A stretch of DNA of 64,000 bases from Neopusillimonas maritima (GTDB lineage: Bacteria; Pseudomonadota; Gammaproteobacteria; Burkholderiales; Burkholderiaceae_B), in the NCBI RefSeq assembly GCF_003576595.1, contig NZ_NQOU01000004.1, forward strand, positions 186,001-250,000. The letters run 5' to 3'. The notes under the pieces are model-generated. The model did no database searches and was not told the origin of the DNA. It was given only the letters and a program-made list of their open reading frames with translations. Made by a program: the position numbers and the translations under genes. Of the stretch, positions 47,373-56,119 are shown piece after piece. Each line of letters begins with the position of its first letter. Position 1 is the stretch's first letter.

Positions 47373-48206
47373 TTAGGCGCGACGGGTTAGCGGGGCACCC
47401 AGGAAATTGCCGAAAGCCTCATAAAAGCCTTCTTCGTTGTCCCAGGGAATCATATGGCCCGCGTCATTCACGTGGGAAATAGCGACACCCGGGATCAGTG
47501 TCTTGATTTCTTCAATGTCTTCTTCACGAATGACGTCACCCCGCTCTGCCACCATGAGCATAGTGGGCACTTTGACCTTGGGCATATCGGCGTGAACGTC
47601 GTCTTTGTGGAAGTCTTCAAAGCTGGTGATGATGGCGCGTTCGTCGCAAGTATGAAGCCACTCGGCGCGCAACTGCAGTTGCTCTTGTGTCCAGGTGGGG
47701 CAAAAAGCACGCATTTCTTCAGCACTGCAGCCCTTGCGCGCCAGTGCCATGGAGTCGACATACCAGGGCAGCTTCGACGGATATTCGCGACGACCAGGGC
47801 CCGATACGGGGGGATCGACCATGACCAGGCGCGTCAAACCTTCCGGTTCTGAACGAGCTGCACGCACGCCGATGCGGCCACCCATTGAGTGGCCCACAAT
47901 GCTGTAACGCTTCAACCCCAGCGCTTTGGCGAACTCAATAACATCAGCTGCCTGCGCATCCAGACTGTAATCGAGCGTATCGGAAGCTTCCGATAACCCA
48001 CGGCCGCGAACATCGAGCACGTAGGTGTCAAAGTGTTGGCCAAAACGTTCTGCGACAAAGCCCCAAGTAATAGCCGGGCTGGTAATGCCGGGAACAATGA
48101 CAACCGCATCACGGCCGGCCCGCTCGCCTTCATTGCCCCCATAACGCAGGTAATGCTGACGAATACCGTTAGCGTGAACATTGGCCCCATACAAAAACGC
48201 ACTCAT
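47373..48206 (-). CDS. nicD: N-formylmaleamate deformylase (NicD/PicE type)
   Basis: 277 aa from the ATG at 48206 with CGGAGATAGT upstream; a longer start at 48254 was rejected. It closely follows NicD: NGIRQHYLRYGG near residue 13, PGITSPAITWGFVAERF near 39, and DPPVSGPGRREYPSKLPWYV near 131. The triad is Ser107 (GHSMGG), Asp131 and His251 (AGHMIPWD). It hydrolyses N-formylmaleamate to maleamate and formate. It is 11 bases after picC. Confidence 0.93.
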   Translation of the reverse strand: MSAFLYGANVHANGIRQHYLRYGGNEGERAGRDAVVIVPGITSPAITWGFVAERFGQHFDTYVLDVRGRGLSEASDTLDYSLDAQAADVIEFAKALGLKRYSIVGHSMGGRIGVRAARSEPEGLTRLVMVDPPVSGPGRREYPSKLPWYVDSMALARKGCSAEEMRAFCPTWTQEQLQLRAEWLHTCDERAIITSFEDFHKDDVHADMPKVKVPTMLMVAERGDVIREEDIEEIKTLIPGVAISHVNDAGHMIPWDNEEGFYEAFGNFLGAPLTRRA

Positions 48207-48217
48207 ACTATCTCCGT

Positions 48218-49180
48218 TTAAAGCTTGAACAGGCGCTCGGCATTGCCATGGCAAACCAGCGCACGTGTTTTTTCATCCATCGGTGCCGTTTCGATGAAAT
48301 CGGCGGCCACCGCAGTTTCTTCATAAGGGTAATCTACCGAAAACATAACACCTTCCGCGCCCATTTCGCCAATGGCACCCATTAAAGAAGGATGTGAACA
48401 TACGCCCGATGTCGTGATGACGATGTTGGAGCCAAAATATTCGGATGGCTTGCGCTCCAGCGTAACGCCCTGCGGATAGACGGCAAAACGGCTGTCGAAA
48501 CGCCAGCGCAAAAACGGCAGCCCTTCGCCCATATGCCCCAGAATCAACTTCAATTTCGGGAAGCGATCAAACACACCGCCGAACAACAAGCGCAATGCAT
48601 GCGTGCCGGTTTCCACACCCCAGCCCCAAGTGGCGCCCATCAACTCAGGATGTTTGGTGAACATGTGCGGGGTATCGAACATATTGAAGGGGTGCAGATA
48701 CAAGGGCACATCCAGTGCCTGCATACGTTCCCAAAACACGTCAAACGCCGGGTCATCGTAATACACGCCATGGGTGTGGCCGTTCACCAACGCCCCCTTG
48801 AAACCCAGCACATTCACCGCGCGCTCGAGTTCGTCGGCCGCCGCCTTGGGATCTTGCATGGGCAAATGCGCAAAGCCGCCAAAACGGGTGGGGTGCCGCG
48901 CAATCTGCTCTGCCAGAAAATCATTGTTTTCCTTTGCGCGGGAAATAGCAGCAGCCGTGTCTTTTTCGGCCTGCACACCAGGGCCCGTTTGCGAAAGAAT
49001 CACATAATCGATTCCGGCCGCGTCCATTTCCTTCAAACGAATTTCATCGAAATCGGTAAGGCGACGCGTTAAGTCGGCCGCCACGGCAGGGTCGATCAGG
49101 CTGACAAACGCTTTTGAATAATCGCCAAAACCCACACCTGAAAAGTGCTCTTCCAACGCAATTTTACGAATTCGGCTCAC
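48218..49180 (-). CDS. picC: Amidohydrolase-family decarboxylase, probable 3,6-dihydroxypicolinate decarboxylase
   Basis: 320 aa in the amidohydrolase_2 (ACMSD/gamma-resorcylate decarboxylase) family. Metal ligands are Glu10 and His12 (ALEEHF), His163 (LYLHPF), His216 (ILGHMGEG) and Asp283 (FSVDYPYE). In this family it removes an aromatic carboxyl group without oxidation. PicC of Alcaligenes acts on 3,6-dihydroxypicolinate to give 2,5-dihydroxypyridine, the substrate of the NicX homolog encoded downstream. A strong operator lies 41 bases upstream of its start. Confidence 0.88.
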   Translation of the reverse strand: MSRIRKIALEEHFSGVGFGDYSKAFVSLIDPAVAADLTRRLTDFDEIRLKEMDAAGIDYVILSQTGPGVQAEKDTAAAISRAKENNDFLAEQIARHPTRFGGFAHLPMQDPKAAADELERAVNVLGFKGALVNGHTHGVYYDDPAFDVFWERMQALDVPLYLHPFNMFDTPHMFTKHPELMGATWGWGVETGTHALRLLFGGVFDRFPKLKLILGHMGEGLPFLRWRFDSRFAVYPQGVTLERKPSEYFGSNIVITTSGVCSHPSLMGAIGEMGAEGVMFSVDYPYEETAVAADFIETAPMDEKTRALVCHGNAERLFKL

Positions 49181-49221
49181 AACAACTCTCCTCTTGCCTA
49201 AAGCGATAATATAAAGTTAAT

Positions 49222-49237
49222 GTCAGTATACTGACAA
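49222..49237. promoter_or_regulatory. PicR-type operator, site 3 (perfect palindrome)
   Basis: TGTCAGTATACTGACA is a perfect 16-base palindrome 41 bases upstream of picC. It is the best copy of the motif found at 41925, 42051 and 49905, and probably the operator that represses the picC-nicD-nicX-nicF operon. Confidence 0.75.
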
Positions 49238-49288
49238 AATCATCCCGCTCCTATGGCGTAAACCCTTATTTAACGATTCGGATAGAGA

Positions 49289-49879
49289 TCAAACAGACTT
49301 CAACGCCGCCCGGCCATGTTGATTGTTCGCTTCCACAACTTCAGCCAGCAAGGTCATGAATGTCTTGCGATCAGCCGGCGACAGGGGCTCGATGAGGCGT
49401 TGCTGCGATCGCGCCATACCGTCTTTCAGCGACTCCATGAGCGCCAGCCCTTCAGGCGTGATATTGGCCTGACGTGAGCGTTTGTCAGTGGGGTTCACGC
49501 GCCGCTCTACCAGGCCTTTCTCCTCAAGCCGCTTGATCACATCAGCGGACGTAGTGCGATCAAGCCCCAATTCATAACCAATTGCAGTTTGATCCAGCCA
49601 GGGGTTGCGTGACAATACGGTCAGAATGCCATATTGAACCGGGGTGATATTCCCCTCTTTGCATTCCTCGAAGAACATTGCATAATGAATTTGATTCAAC
49701 CGACGCACCAGGAACCCCGGGCGCGACCAAAGCCCCTGTTGGCTGAATACATCAGGCGTAATGTCGTCGGGCAAGGGCTCTTTCTTCATTGAACCGGCGG
49801 TGCCTGGCTGCGGCTTTTTTTTCTGTTCTATATCCGAAACTGAATCGTTGTCCGGCATGGCTGAATAACTCTGTCTCAT
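49289..49879 (-). CDS. picR: MarR-family transcriptional regulator of the picolinate genes (PicR-like)
   Basis: 196 aa. The winged helix-turn-helix lies at about residues 90-155 (LDQTAIGYELGLDRTTSADVIKRLEEKGLVERR, here read in pieces), within the MarR helical dimer. Its polar N-terminal 40 residues, with internal Met codons at 8 and 31, leave the start uncertain; 49879 is the first. It is upstream of picC in the same direction, with a palindrome in each promoter, which suits autorepression and repression of the pathway, relieved by a substrate or intermediate. Confidence 0.85.
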   Translation of the reverse strand: MRQSYSAMPDNDSVSDIEQKKKPQPGTAGSMKKEPLPDDITPDVFSQQGLWSRPGFLVRRLNQIHYAMFFEECKEGNITPVQYGILTVLSRNPWLDQTAIGYELGLDRTTSADVIKRLEEKGLVERRVNPTDKRSRQANITPEGLALMESLKDGMARSQQRLIEPLSPADRKTFMTLLAEVVEANNQHGRAALKSV

Positions 49880-49904
49880 AATGCTTTAGTCTCTCGTGTT
49901 TTTA

Positions 49905-49918
49905 CTCAGTATACAGAG
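49905..49918. promoter_or_regulatory. PicR-type operator, site 4 (picR promoter)
   Basis: CTCAGTATACAGAG is palindromic apart from one base pair and lies 26 bases upstream of the picR start. It matches the TCAG-TATA-CTGA core of site 3, so the regulator probably controls its own gene. Confidence 0.65.
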
Positions 49919-50014
49919 CAATTGAATGATTTGCATCGGTATTTTCACGATTGATACAACTTCACGATCCGCCCGTTCATTTCCCTGCCAATTCCAAAAA
50001 CAATAGCAATAGTG

Positions 50015-51217
50015 CTAGTACAGCGGCAATTGCACCAAAGTTGGCTCATTCACCCCATTTTGCAAGGCCGGCGCAAGAGAACTCACCCGCACGCCCAGCA
50101 AACGCACGCGGGCCGAAAACTCAATCCGCTTCAAGCACTGCCGGGCGGCAAAATGAATTAACTGAACGTCATCCGTTTCCAGATCCAGCGAATAATCGCG
50201 GGTGACGGTCCGGAAATCTTCAAACCGCAATTTAACGCCTACTGTTCGCCCCCTCACGCCTTTGCGTTTCAGGTCCTCACCCACTTTTTCACATAAGTTG
50301 AAAAAGATAGACGACAAATGCGCGCGGTCGTGCACTACGTGCAAATCCCGATCGAAGGTTGTTTCCCGGCTGACCGATTTGGGCTCGGAGTGCGTTACAA
50401 CTGCTCGCTCATCACGCCCTTGTGCAACCTGCAATAGCCAATAGGCATAAGTTCGACCAAAGTGTGTTTGCAACATGCCGGCATCGGCCATTGCCAATTG
50501 CGCAATCGTTTCAATACCTAAAGATTGCAATTTCTGCGTGGCTTTCGGCCCGATTCCATTAATTTTCCCAACCGACAACGGCCAGATTCGGGCCGGAATG
50601 TCGTCGTAGGTCAGGATGGTCAGGCCATCCGGTTTTTCCAGCTCGGAGCCGATTTTCGACAAAAGCTTATTGGGTGAAATCGCAATAGAACAAGTCAGAC
50701 CGGTTGCCTCGAACACAGCCTCTTTCAGCCGCCGTCCGATGACGTTCGACGGCTCTTCGAGCGACGTCAAATCAATATAGATTTCGTCAATGCCGCGATC
50801 TTCAATACAAGGGGCAAGGGTAGCAACCGCTGCCTTGAACCGGCGCGAATAATCACGATAAGCATTGAAGTCGGCAGGCAGCAAATAGGCGTCGGGGGCC
50901 AATTGCGCCGCTTTCATCATGCCCATGGCGGAAAATACACCCAATGCCCGCGCCTCGTAGGTGGACGTGGTCACGACGCCGCGCCCCACATACTGACGCA
51001 AACGCCCGAACACGCGACGACCATCGGCGCGTTCAGCAGGGGCCGGCGTATTGCGCCCCCCAATCACCACCGCCTGCCCCTTCAGTTCCGGGTACTTCAG
51101 TAGCTCAACCGACGCATAGAACGCGTCCATATCAAGATGCGCGACACGTCGGGCCTCGCCGTGAATCGGTTGGTTGCCTGAATCGGTATCGTTGTAGGAA
51201 AGAGGGGGTGGCGGCAT
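50015..51217 (-). CDS. dinB: DNA polymerase IV (Y-family translesion polymerase)
   Basis: 400 aa. Catalytic acids are Asp29 and Asp31 (AHLDMDAFYASVE) and Asp144-Glu145 (RGIDEIYIDL). The tail QLPLY at the C terminus is a beta-clamp-binding motif. An insertion at about residues 57-79 (TPAPAERADGRRVFGRLRQY) is absent from the E. coli enzyme. It copies past DNA damage with low fidelity. It is ten bases downstream of the TonB receptor gene. Confidence 0.92.
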   Translation of the reverse strand: MPPPPLSYNDTDSGNQPIHGEARRVAHLDMDAFYASVELLKYPELKGQAVVIGGRNTPAPAERADGRRVFGRLRQYVGRGVVTTSTYEARALGVFSAMGMMKAAQLAPDAYLLPADFNAYRDYSRRFKAAVATLAPCIEDRGIDEIYIDLTSLEEPSNVIGRRLKEAVFEATGLTCSIAISPNKLLSKIGSELEKPDGLTILTYDDIPARIWPLSVGKINGIGPKATQKLQSLGIETIAQLAMADAGMLQTHFGRTYAYWLLQVAQGRDERAVVTHSEPKSVSRETTFDRDLHVVHDRAHLSSIFFNLCEKVGEDLKRKGVRGRTVGVKLRFEDFRTVTRDYSLDLETDDVQLIHFAARQCLKRIEFSARVRLLGVRVSSLAPALQNGVNEPTLVQLPLY

Positions 51218-51226
51218 CTCGACATT

Positions 51227-53305
51227 TTAATAGTCCACGCGTACGCCCAACATAATACTGCGGCCGGGCAACGGCGCCACCTGAGCGAGATAAGAACTGT
51301 GGTTAAACGCCAAACGGTTTAAAAGGTTGCGCCCTTGCAAGTAAACCTGTGCATCAGCCCCTTGCGCCTCGAAATCATACGCAACACCGGCGTTAAGCAT
51401 GGTATACCCCGGTGTCTCAATTTCGTATGCGGCGATCCGGTCCTGACGCAAAACCCTGATTACCTCAAGGTTTGCCCGCCAGTCCTGCCATTGCGCATTA
51501 ATCCGGCCGCCCAGGCGCGCGGCGGGAATGCGCGGTAGATCCCCGCCGCCATTCGTTAAACGCCCTCGCGTCACGTCACCGAAAACGCCTACGGAAATAG
51601 TCCGATTCACCTGGTAATTCATATCGAGCTCAAGACCCACAAACTGCGCGTCCTGCTGCGCATAGCGAATTAAGCGGAAATCCTCATAACGATCCAGCGT
51701 TTGAGCATAAATATAATCTTTCACGCGGTTATAAAATACGCTGGCTTCAAAAGTGAAATCGCCCTCGGTCTTTCTTAACGTCAGATCCACACCGGTTGAT
51801 TTTTCGGTGCCCAAGTCCGACTGCCCTATTTCATATGTATTCGTGGCCAAGTGAACGCCATCGGCATAAAGTTCCTGAGCTCCCGGCATGCGCTCCGCCC
51901 GGGAAAACTGCAATGCCAGAGAATAAGCCGGCGCAAACTCCCATATCGCGGCGGCCGATCCCGACAACGCCCGGCCCTGATAAGCCGGCTGGGTTGAGTC
52001 CGGACGAATCGACTGCCAATCGTGCCGCATCCCAACCTCAAAACGCCAATCATTCAAACGATAGGTCTCGAGCAACGCCACGCCCCACGTTTTCGTATGC
52101 GTGCTCGGTAAAAATCGCTCAGGCCCGGCGGTATCGAAACGACTTTGACCATTTTGCAGCGCGAACACCCCTTCCCATCCAGCAATAGGAGCATGTGCCA
52201 ACTCGAGACGCAAATCGTACGCCCGGTTTTTAAACGTGCCGGCAATCTCGTCATGTTCCATTTCGTCGTGTCGGTACTTTGCAAATCCGGCGCGCCAGCT
52301 CAGCCGCGTTAACCCGGGTAACGGGTTACTGTATTCGCCGCGGGCATCAAACCGTTGCGACTTCAACCGCGTAACCGGGGTATCGCCCTCATCTGAGCCT
52401 TCATTATCGTGGTCATCGTGCCCCTCTTCCTCATGATCCTCATCATGATCATCACAATGCAGGGAGAAATCATGAGCGCTGCATTCGTCGTAGCCATGGT
52501 CATGGCCCGGTAACCCGTAACGACTGTTCATCTGGCTGAACGACAACCCGGTATAGCCGTTATCGTGAAACCAACTGGCGCCGATACTGCCCGTTGTGCT
52601 CCGGGCAAATGATCCGGGCAAACGCGATGTCGACCAATCAGGCACCCGGTAATCATCGGAATGGCGTGTAGAGCCCTCCAACCGGATAGCGAAATTTCCC
52701 TCCCCTGCCGTGACACCCACCGCACCCGCTCGCTCGCGGGCACCGGACGCGCCCCGCAAATTGGCAAACCCTTCAACGCCATCGACTGGCACCGCATCCG
52801 GTATCCGGCTATCGACCACATTCACCACGCCGCCAATCGCGCCCGCGCTATATAACAAGGCCCCCGGACCCCGAATGACCTCGATTCGATCAGCCAGCAT
52901 CGGATCAACCGTTAAAGCGTGATCCGGGGAGATGCCGGACGCATCCATCACATCCGCACCATCTTGCAACACCACCACGCGCGGCGCTGTTTGTCCGCGA
53001 ATAATCGGACGACTCGCGCCTGCCCCAAAGGTATCGGCGCGTACACCGGGTAGCCCCTCAAGCGCCACGCCCAAAGTTGTTTGATCACTTAACAGCAAAC
53101 GCTCTCCCGAAAGCACCGATACCGGTATCGTGGCGTTATCCGCATCAGTTCTCAACGGGTTGGCTTTAATGACAATCTTTTCTAATTGCTTCGGCTCCGA
53201 CGCAGGCGGCTCCACTGCTGCAACGCCAACACCATAAAAAGCCGCAACCAAGCCCACACCGGCATTCCAACTGCTTACCCAAACTTTTTTCACTTTCCTC
53301 TCCAT
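51227..53305 (-). CDS. TonB-dependent outer-membrane receptor, probable zinc uptake (ZnuD-like)
   Basis: 692 aa. A signal peptide is followed by a plug domain (about 50-170, with RGPGALLYSAGAIGGVVNVVD) and a 22-strand barrel ending in Tyr (LGVRVDY). A loop at about 267-309 is extremely rich in His, Asp and Glu (GHDHGYDECSAHDFSLHCDD...). Such a loop is the ZnuD hallmark for capturing zinc. A Zur-box-like palindrome lies eight bases upstream of the start, supporting regulation by zinc. Confidence 0.88.
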   Translation of the reverse strand: MERKVKKVWVSSWNAGVGLVAAFYGVGVAAVEPPASEPKQLEKIVIKANPLRTDADNATIPVSVLSGERLLLSDQTTLGVALEGLPGVRADTFGAGASRPIIRGQTAPRVVVLQDGADVMDASGISPDHALTVDPMLADRIEVIRGPGALLYSAGAIGGVVNVVDSRIPDAVPVDGVEGFANLRGASGARERAGAVGVTAGEGNFAIRLEGSTRHSDDYRVPDWSTSRLPGSFARSTTGSIGASWFHDNGYTGLSFSQMNSRYGLPGHDHGYDECSAHDFSLHCDDHDEDHEEEGHDDHDNEGSDEGDTPVTRLKSQRFDARGEYSNPLPGLTRLSWRAGFAKYRHDEMEHDEIAGTFKNRAYDLRLELAHAPIAGWEGVFALQNGQSRFDTAGPERFLPSTHTKTWGVALLETYRLNDWRFEVGMRHDWQSIRPDSTQPAYQGRALSGSAAAIWEFAPAYSLALQFSRAERMPGAQELYADGVHLATNTYEIGQSDLGTEKSTGVDLTLRKTEGDFTFEASVFYNRVKDYIYAQTLDRYEDFRLIRYAQQDAQFVGLELDMNYQVNRTISVGVFGDVTRGRLTNGGGDLPRIPAARLGGRINAQWQDWRANLEVIRVLRQDRIAAYEIETPGYTMLNAGVAYDFEAQGADAQVYLQGRNLLNRLAFNHSSYLAQVAPLPGRSIMLGVRVDY

Positions 53306-53312
53306 TAATTTT

Positions 53313-53330
53313 GCAATGTTATAACATAAC
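53313..53330. promoter_or_regulatory. Zur-box candidate upstream of the ZnuD-like receptor
   Basis: GCAATGTTATAACATAAC contains a perfect 12-base palindrome ATGTTATAACAT and resembles Zur boxes of other proteobacteria (TGTTATA...TAACA). It is just before the start codon at 53305. Zinc-loaded Zur would repress the gene. Confidence 0.7.
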
Positions 53331-53344
53331 TTTTAATGGCAAAG

Positions 53345-53373
53345 AAAAACCCCGGTGAGGGTCACTCCCGGGG
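53345..53373 (-). terminator. Rho-independent terminator of the second ABC operon
   Basis: On the minus strand CCCCGG...CCGGGG with an inner GAG/CTC pairing is followed by TTTTTC. It lies 28 bases after the stop of the binding-protein gene (53401) and ends the run that begins at 60422. Confidence 0.8.
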
Positions 53374-53400
53374 CGGATAAAGCAACTTACTGCCGCTTAC

Positions 53401-54564
53401 TTAGTCGGCGAACTGCCACATTTTTGTTTCTGGGTTGATTTTCAATACACGACCCGGAATATAGGCATCACCCGATTCCTGGAACTCATACTTCTGAATG
53501 CCTGAGAACGTTTTCAAATCAACAAACGCGTCTTTAATCAGTTCACGCGCTTTATCGGCCGGCGTATTGCCGTCGATATTATTCTTGCGCATGATGTCGG
53601 CATAAAGCAGCACGGCGTCATAACTCAAGCTCCAGTTAGCGGTATTGGCCGGGTCACCCATCGTATCGTCGGCACGTTCAAGGAAACGCTCAACATAAGC
53701 CTTATTCAGCTCATTGTCACCGGTGGAGCTGTTCACTGTGGTAAAGCCCATCGAGTGCCAGTTTTTACCGTTATCACCAACCGTATAAACAAACGGGCCG
53801 GGCCAAATCAGCGAATTACCCATAACAGGCGCTTCAATGCCTTGCACATTGAACTCCTTGGCTAATTGCAAAGCGTTATGCCCCAACGCCGACACCATAA
53901 TAGCGTCCGGATCCAGGCTTTTCACTTTAATCGCAACCGGCGAAAGATCGGTTGCACGGGTGGAGAACTCAACCAATTCAATCACTTCCACGCCATGCTT
54001 TTTGGCCAAGGCTGCATAAGCGTCGGCACCTGCTTTGCCTGATGCCTCACGCACATCGGCCACAATAACGATGCGCTTTGTATCAGGATAAATTCGCAAG
54101 AAGTCCGCAAAGCCGTCTGCAATGAATAAATCATCAGGCGGTTGCAGGCGGACTGTCCAGGGACGAATGGTAATACCCGGCTTGGCGGCAGTCGACGTTA
54201 AAGCCGGCACACCCATGCGGTTGGCCAACGGGCTGACTGTTTCCCACTGGGTGCCGGTCATGGGACCGATAACCGCAAAAACGCCGTCGTTGGCGAATTG
54301 GCGGAACATCAATACCGCCTGGCCTGGATCCATTTGGGTATCGGCAAACTGCATGTCGATCATGCTACCGTTTACGCCACCTGCCTTATTAACGTCTTCG
54401 ACGGCCAATTCAATCGCTAACTGCTGCGATTTCCCATACGCCCCCAGCGGACCGGTTTGCGGTAACAACGTACCCAACTTAATGGGAGGCTTGTCGGCAG
54501 CCGATACGCCGAACGGCAATGCCAGCGCTGCGGCCAGCAACATTGCAAAACGCCATTTTTTCAT
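53401..54564 (-). CDS. ABC transporter substrate-binding protein (Liv type)
   Basis: 387 aa. The signal peptide ends at GVSA-ADKP. The mature start IKLGTLLPQTGPLGAYGKSQQLAIELAVEDVNKAGG is that of Peripla_BP_6 receptors. It is the last gene of the operon, 44 bases after livF, and supplies the LivHMGF system encoded upstream. The ligand is unknown, but the same operon encodes a flavin monooxygenase and a hydrolase, so it should be their substrate. Confidence 0.9.
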   Translation of the reverse strand: MKKWRFAMLLAAALALPFGVSAADKPPIKLGTLLPQTGPLGAYGKSQQLAIELAVEDVNKAGGVNGSMIDMQFADTQMDPGQAVLMFRQFANDGVFAVIGPMTGTQWETVSPLANRMGVPALTSTAAKPGITIRPWTVRLQPPDDLFIADGFADFLRIYPDTKRIVIVADVREASGKAGADAYAALAKKHGVEVIELVEFSTRATDLSPVAIKVKSLDPDAIMVSALGHNALQLAKEFNVQGIEAPVMGNSLIWPGPFVYTVGDNGKNWHSMGFTTVNSSTGDNELNKAYVERFLERADDTMGDPANTANWSLSYDAVLLYADIMRKNNIDGNTPADKARELIKDAFVDLKTFSGIQKYEFQESGDAYIPGRVLKINPETKMWQFAD

Positions 54565-54608
54565 AATATTTGTCTCCGTAACTATTAAAGGACTGATGAA
54601 ACACTTGT

Positions 54609-55367
54609 TTACTGCGTTGCTTGAGCAGTCGGCGACGCCGGCTGCTTGATCTTGCCATGCCCCAAGAAACTGGCCATGATCGCTGGATCTTTAGCCAGCT
54701 CTGCCGCATCACCAGAGGTTAGGAACACCCCTTGATTCAGAACATACGCCCGATGCGCCAGACCCAGCGCGCTGCGAACGTTCTGTTCGACCAGCAAGAT
54801 CGTCATGCCCGAGTCGCGAAGCTCGGCCAAAACTTTGAATACTTCTTTGGAAAACAAAGGCGACAATCCCATCGAGGGCTCATCAACCAGCAATAAACGC
54901 GGCCGATTGATCAGCGCCCGACCAATGGCCAGCATTTGCTGCTCACCACCGGATAATCCACCGGCCAACTGTTTGCGCCGCTCGCCCAGCCTTGGAAAGC
55001 GCGCATACACCTCTTCAGCCGCCGTTTCAAAAGAGGTATCGGTAGGCCGAATCTCCCATGCCAGGCGTAGGTTTTCCTCGACCACCATACCCTGCAAGGT
55101 ACCACGCCCTTCAGGCACATGAAGCATGCCCAAGCGTGCCAACTGATGCGCCTTCACGGTGCGAATATCCTGGTCAAGGAACGTGGCCTGACCATCGGCA
55201 ATGGGCAAAATGCCGGACAGCGCCCGCATTAAAGTCGACTTCCCCGCCCCATTGGCCCCAACAATCGATACCGTTTCCCCCTCTGAGACATGCAAGCTAA
55301 CCCCGCGCAGGGCCTTAATGGGGCCATATGACACATGCAGGTCATTCACTTCAAGAATCCGGCTCAT
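54609..55367 (-). CDS. livF: ABC transporter ATP-binding protein, LivF family
   Basis: 252 aa. Walker A GANGAGKST is at 37-45, the signature is LSGGEQQMLAIGRAL, Walker B is LLLVDEPSMGLSP, and the H-loop is LVEQNVR. It overlaps livG by four bases (ATGA). A tail of about 15 residues rich in Ala, Thr and Gln follows the core. Confidence 0.9.
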   Translation of the reverse strand: MSRILEVNDLHVSYGPIKALRGVSLHVSEGETVSIVGANGAGKSTLMRALSGILPIADGQATFLDQDIRTVKAHQLARLGMLHVPEGRGTLQGMVVEENLRLAWEIRPTDTSFETAAEEVYARFPRLGERRKQLAGGLSGGEQQMLAIGRALINRPRLLLVDEPSMGLSPLFSKEVFKVLAELRDSGMTILLVEQNVRSALGLAHRAYVLNQGVFLTSGDAAELAKDPAIMASFLGHGKIKQPASPTAQATQ

Positions 55368-56119
55368 TCGTCGTCTCCCAAATACGCGCGCCGCACTTCC
55401 GGGTGCTCCAAAACCGCATGCACGTCGCCTTCAGCTATCTTTCGGCCATAATCCATCGCAACCGCGCGGTCTGACAAACTGCGAATCAGGCTCATGTCGT
55501 GCTCAATCAAGACCATCGCGCCTACGCGGCTTCGAATACGATGAATGTCTTCGACCAGTTGCTCTGTTTCGGCATCGTTCATGCCCGCCGCAGGTTCGTC
55601 CAGCAACATGAGTGCCGGCTTACCTGCAAGCGCACGTGCTATTTCAAGACGACGCGAATCGCCATACGATAACGAAGCCGCCAGATCATCCGCTTTATCG
55701 GTTAATTGCATCATATCCAGCAACGCCATTGCCTCAGCGCGGGCTTTCGCCCGCCCGGCAAAGTTCCACAGAGAGCGTAAAGGCGATGTTGCGTGGCGCT
55801 TATCGGCCACCATCACGTTCTCCAGAACCGTCATGCGCTTGAATAAACGAATGTTCTGAAACGTGCGCCCCACCCCGCGGCGCCCAATTTCATAGAGCGG
55901 TAACGTACTGATTTCATGACCCTGAAAACGAATACTGCCCGCCGTAGGGCGATAGAAACCGGTAATCGTATTCAACAGTGCGGTCTTACCCGCGCCGTTG
56001 GGGCCAATCAAACCAAGAATTTCACCTTCGAATACCTGCAAACTAATACCGTCAAGCGCACGAATGCCGCCAAAGGACTTTTGCAGATCGGTAATGTCCA
56101 AAATCACTTTCCCGCTCAT
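55364..56119 (-). CDS. livG: ABC transporter ATP-binding protein, LivG family
   Basis: 251 aa. Walker A GPNGAGKT is at 39-46. The signature is LSYGDSRRLEIARAL, the LivG variant. Walker B is LMLLDEPAAGMND, and the H-loop is LIEHDMSLI. It overlaps both livM and livF by four bases. Confidence 0.9.
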   Translation of the reverse strand: MSGKVILDITDLQKSFGGIRALDGISLQVFEGEILGLIGPNGAGKTALLNTITGFYRPTAGSIRFQGHEISTLPLYEIGRRGVGRTFQNIRLFKRMTVLENVMVADKRHATSPLRSLWNFAGRAKARAEAMALLDMMQLTDKADDLAASLSYGDSRRLEIARALAGKPALMLLDEPAAGMNDAETEQLVEDIHRIRSRVGAMVLIEHDMSLIRSLSDRAVAMDYGRKIAEGDVHAVLEHPEVRRAYLGDDE

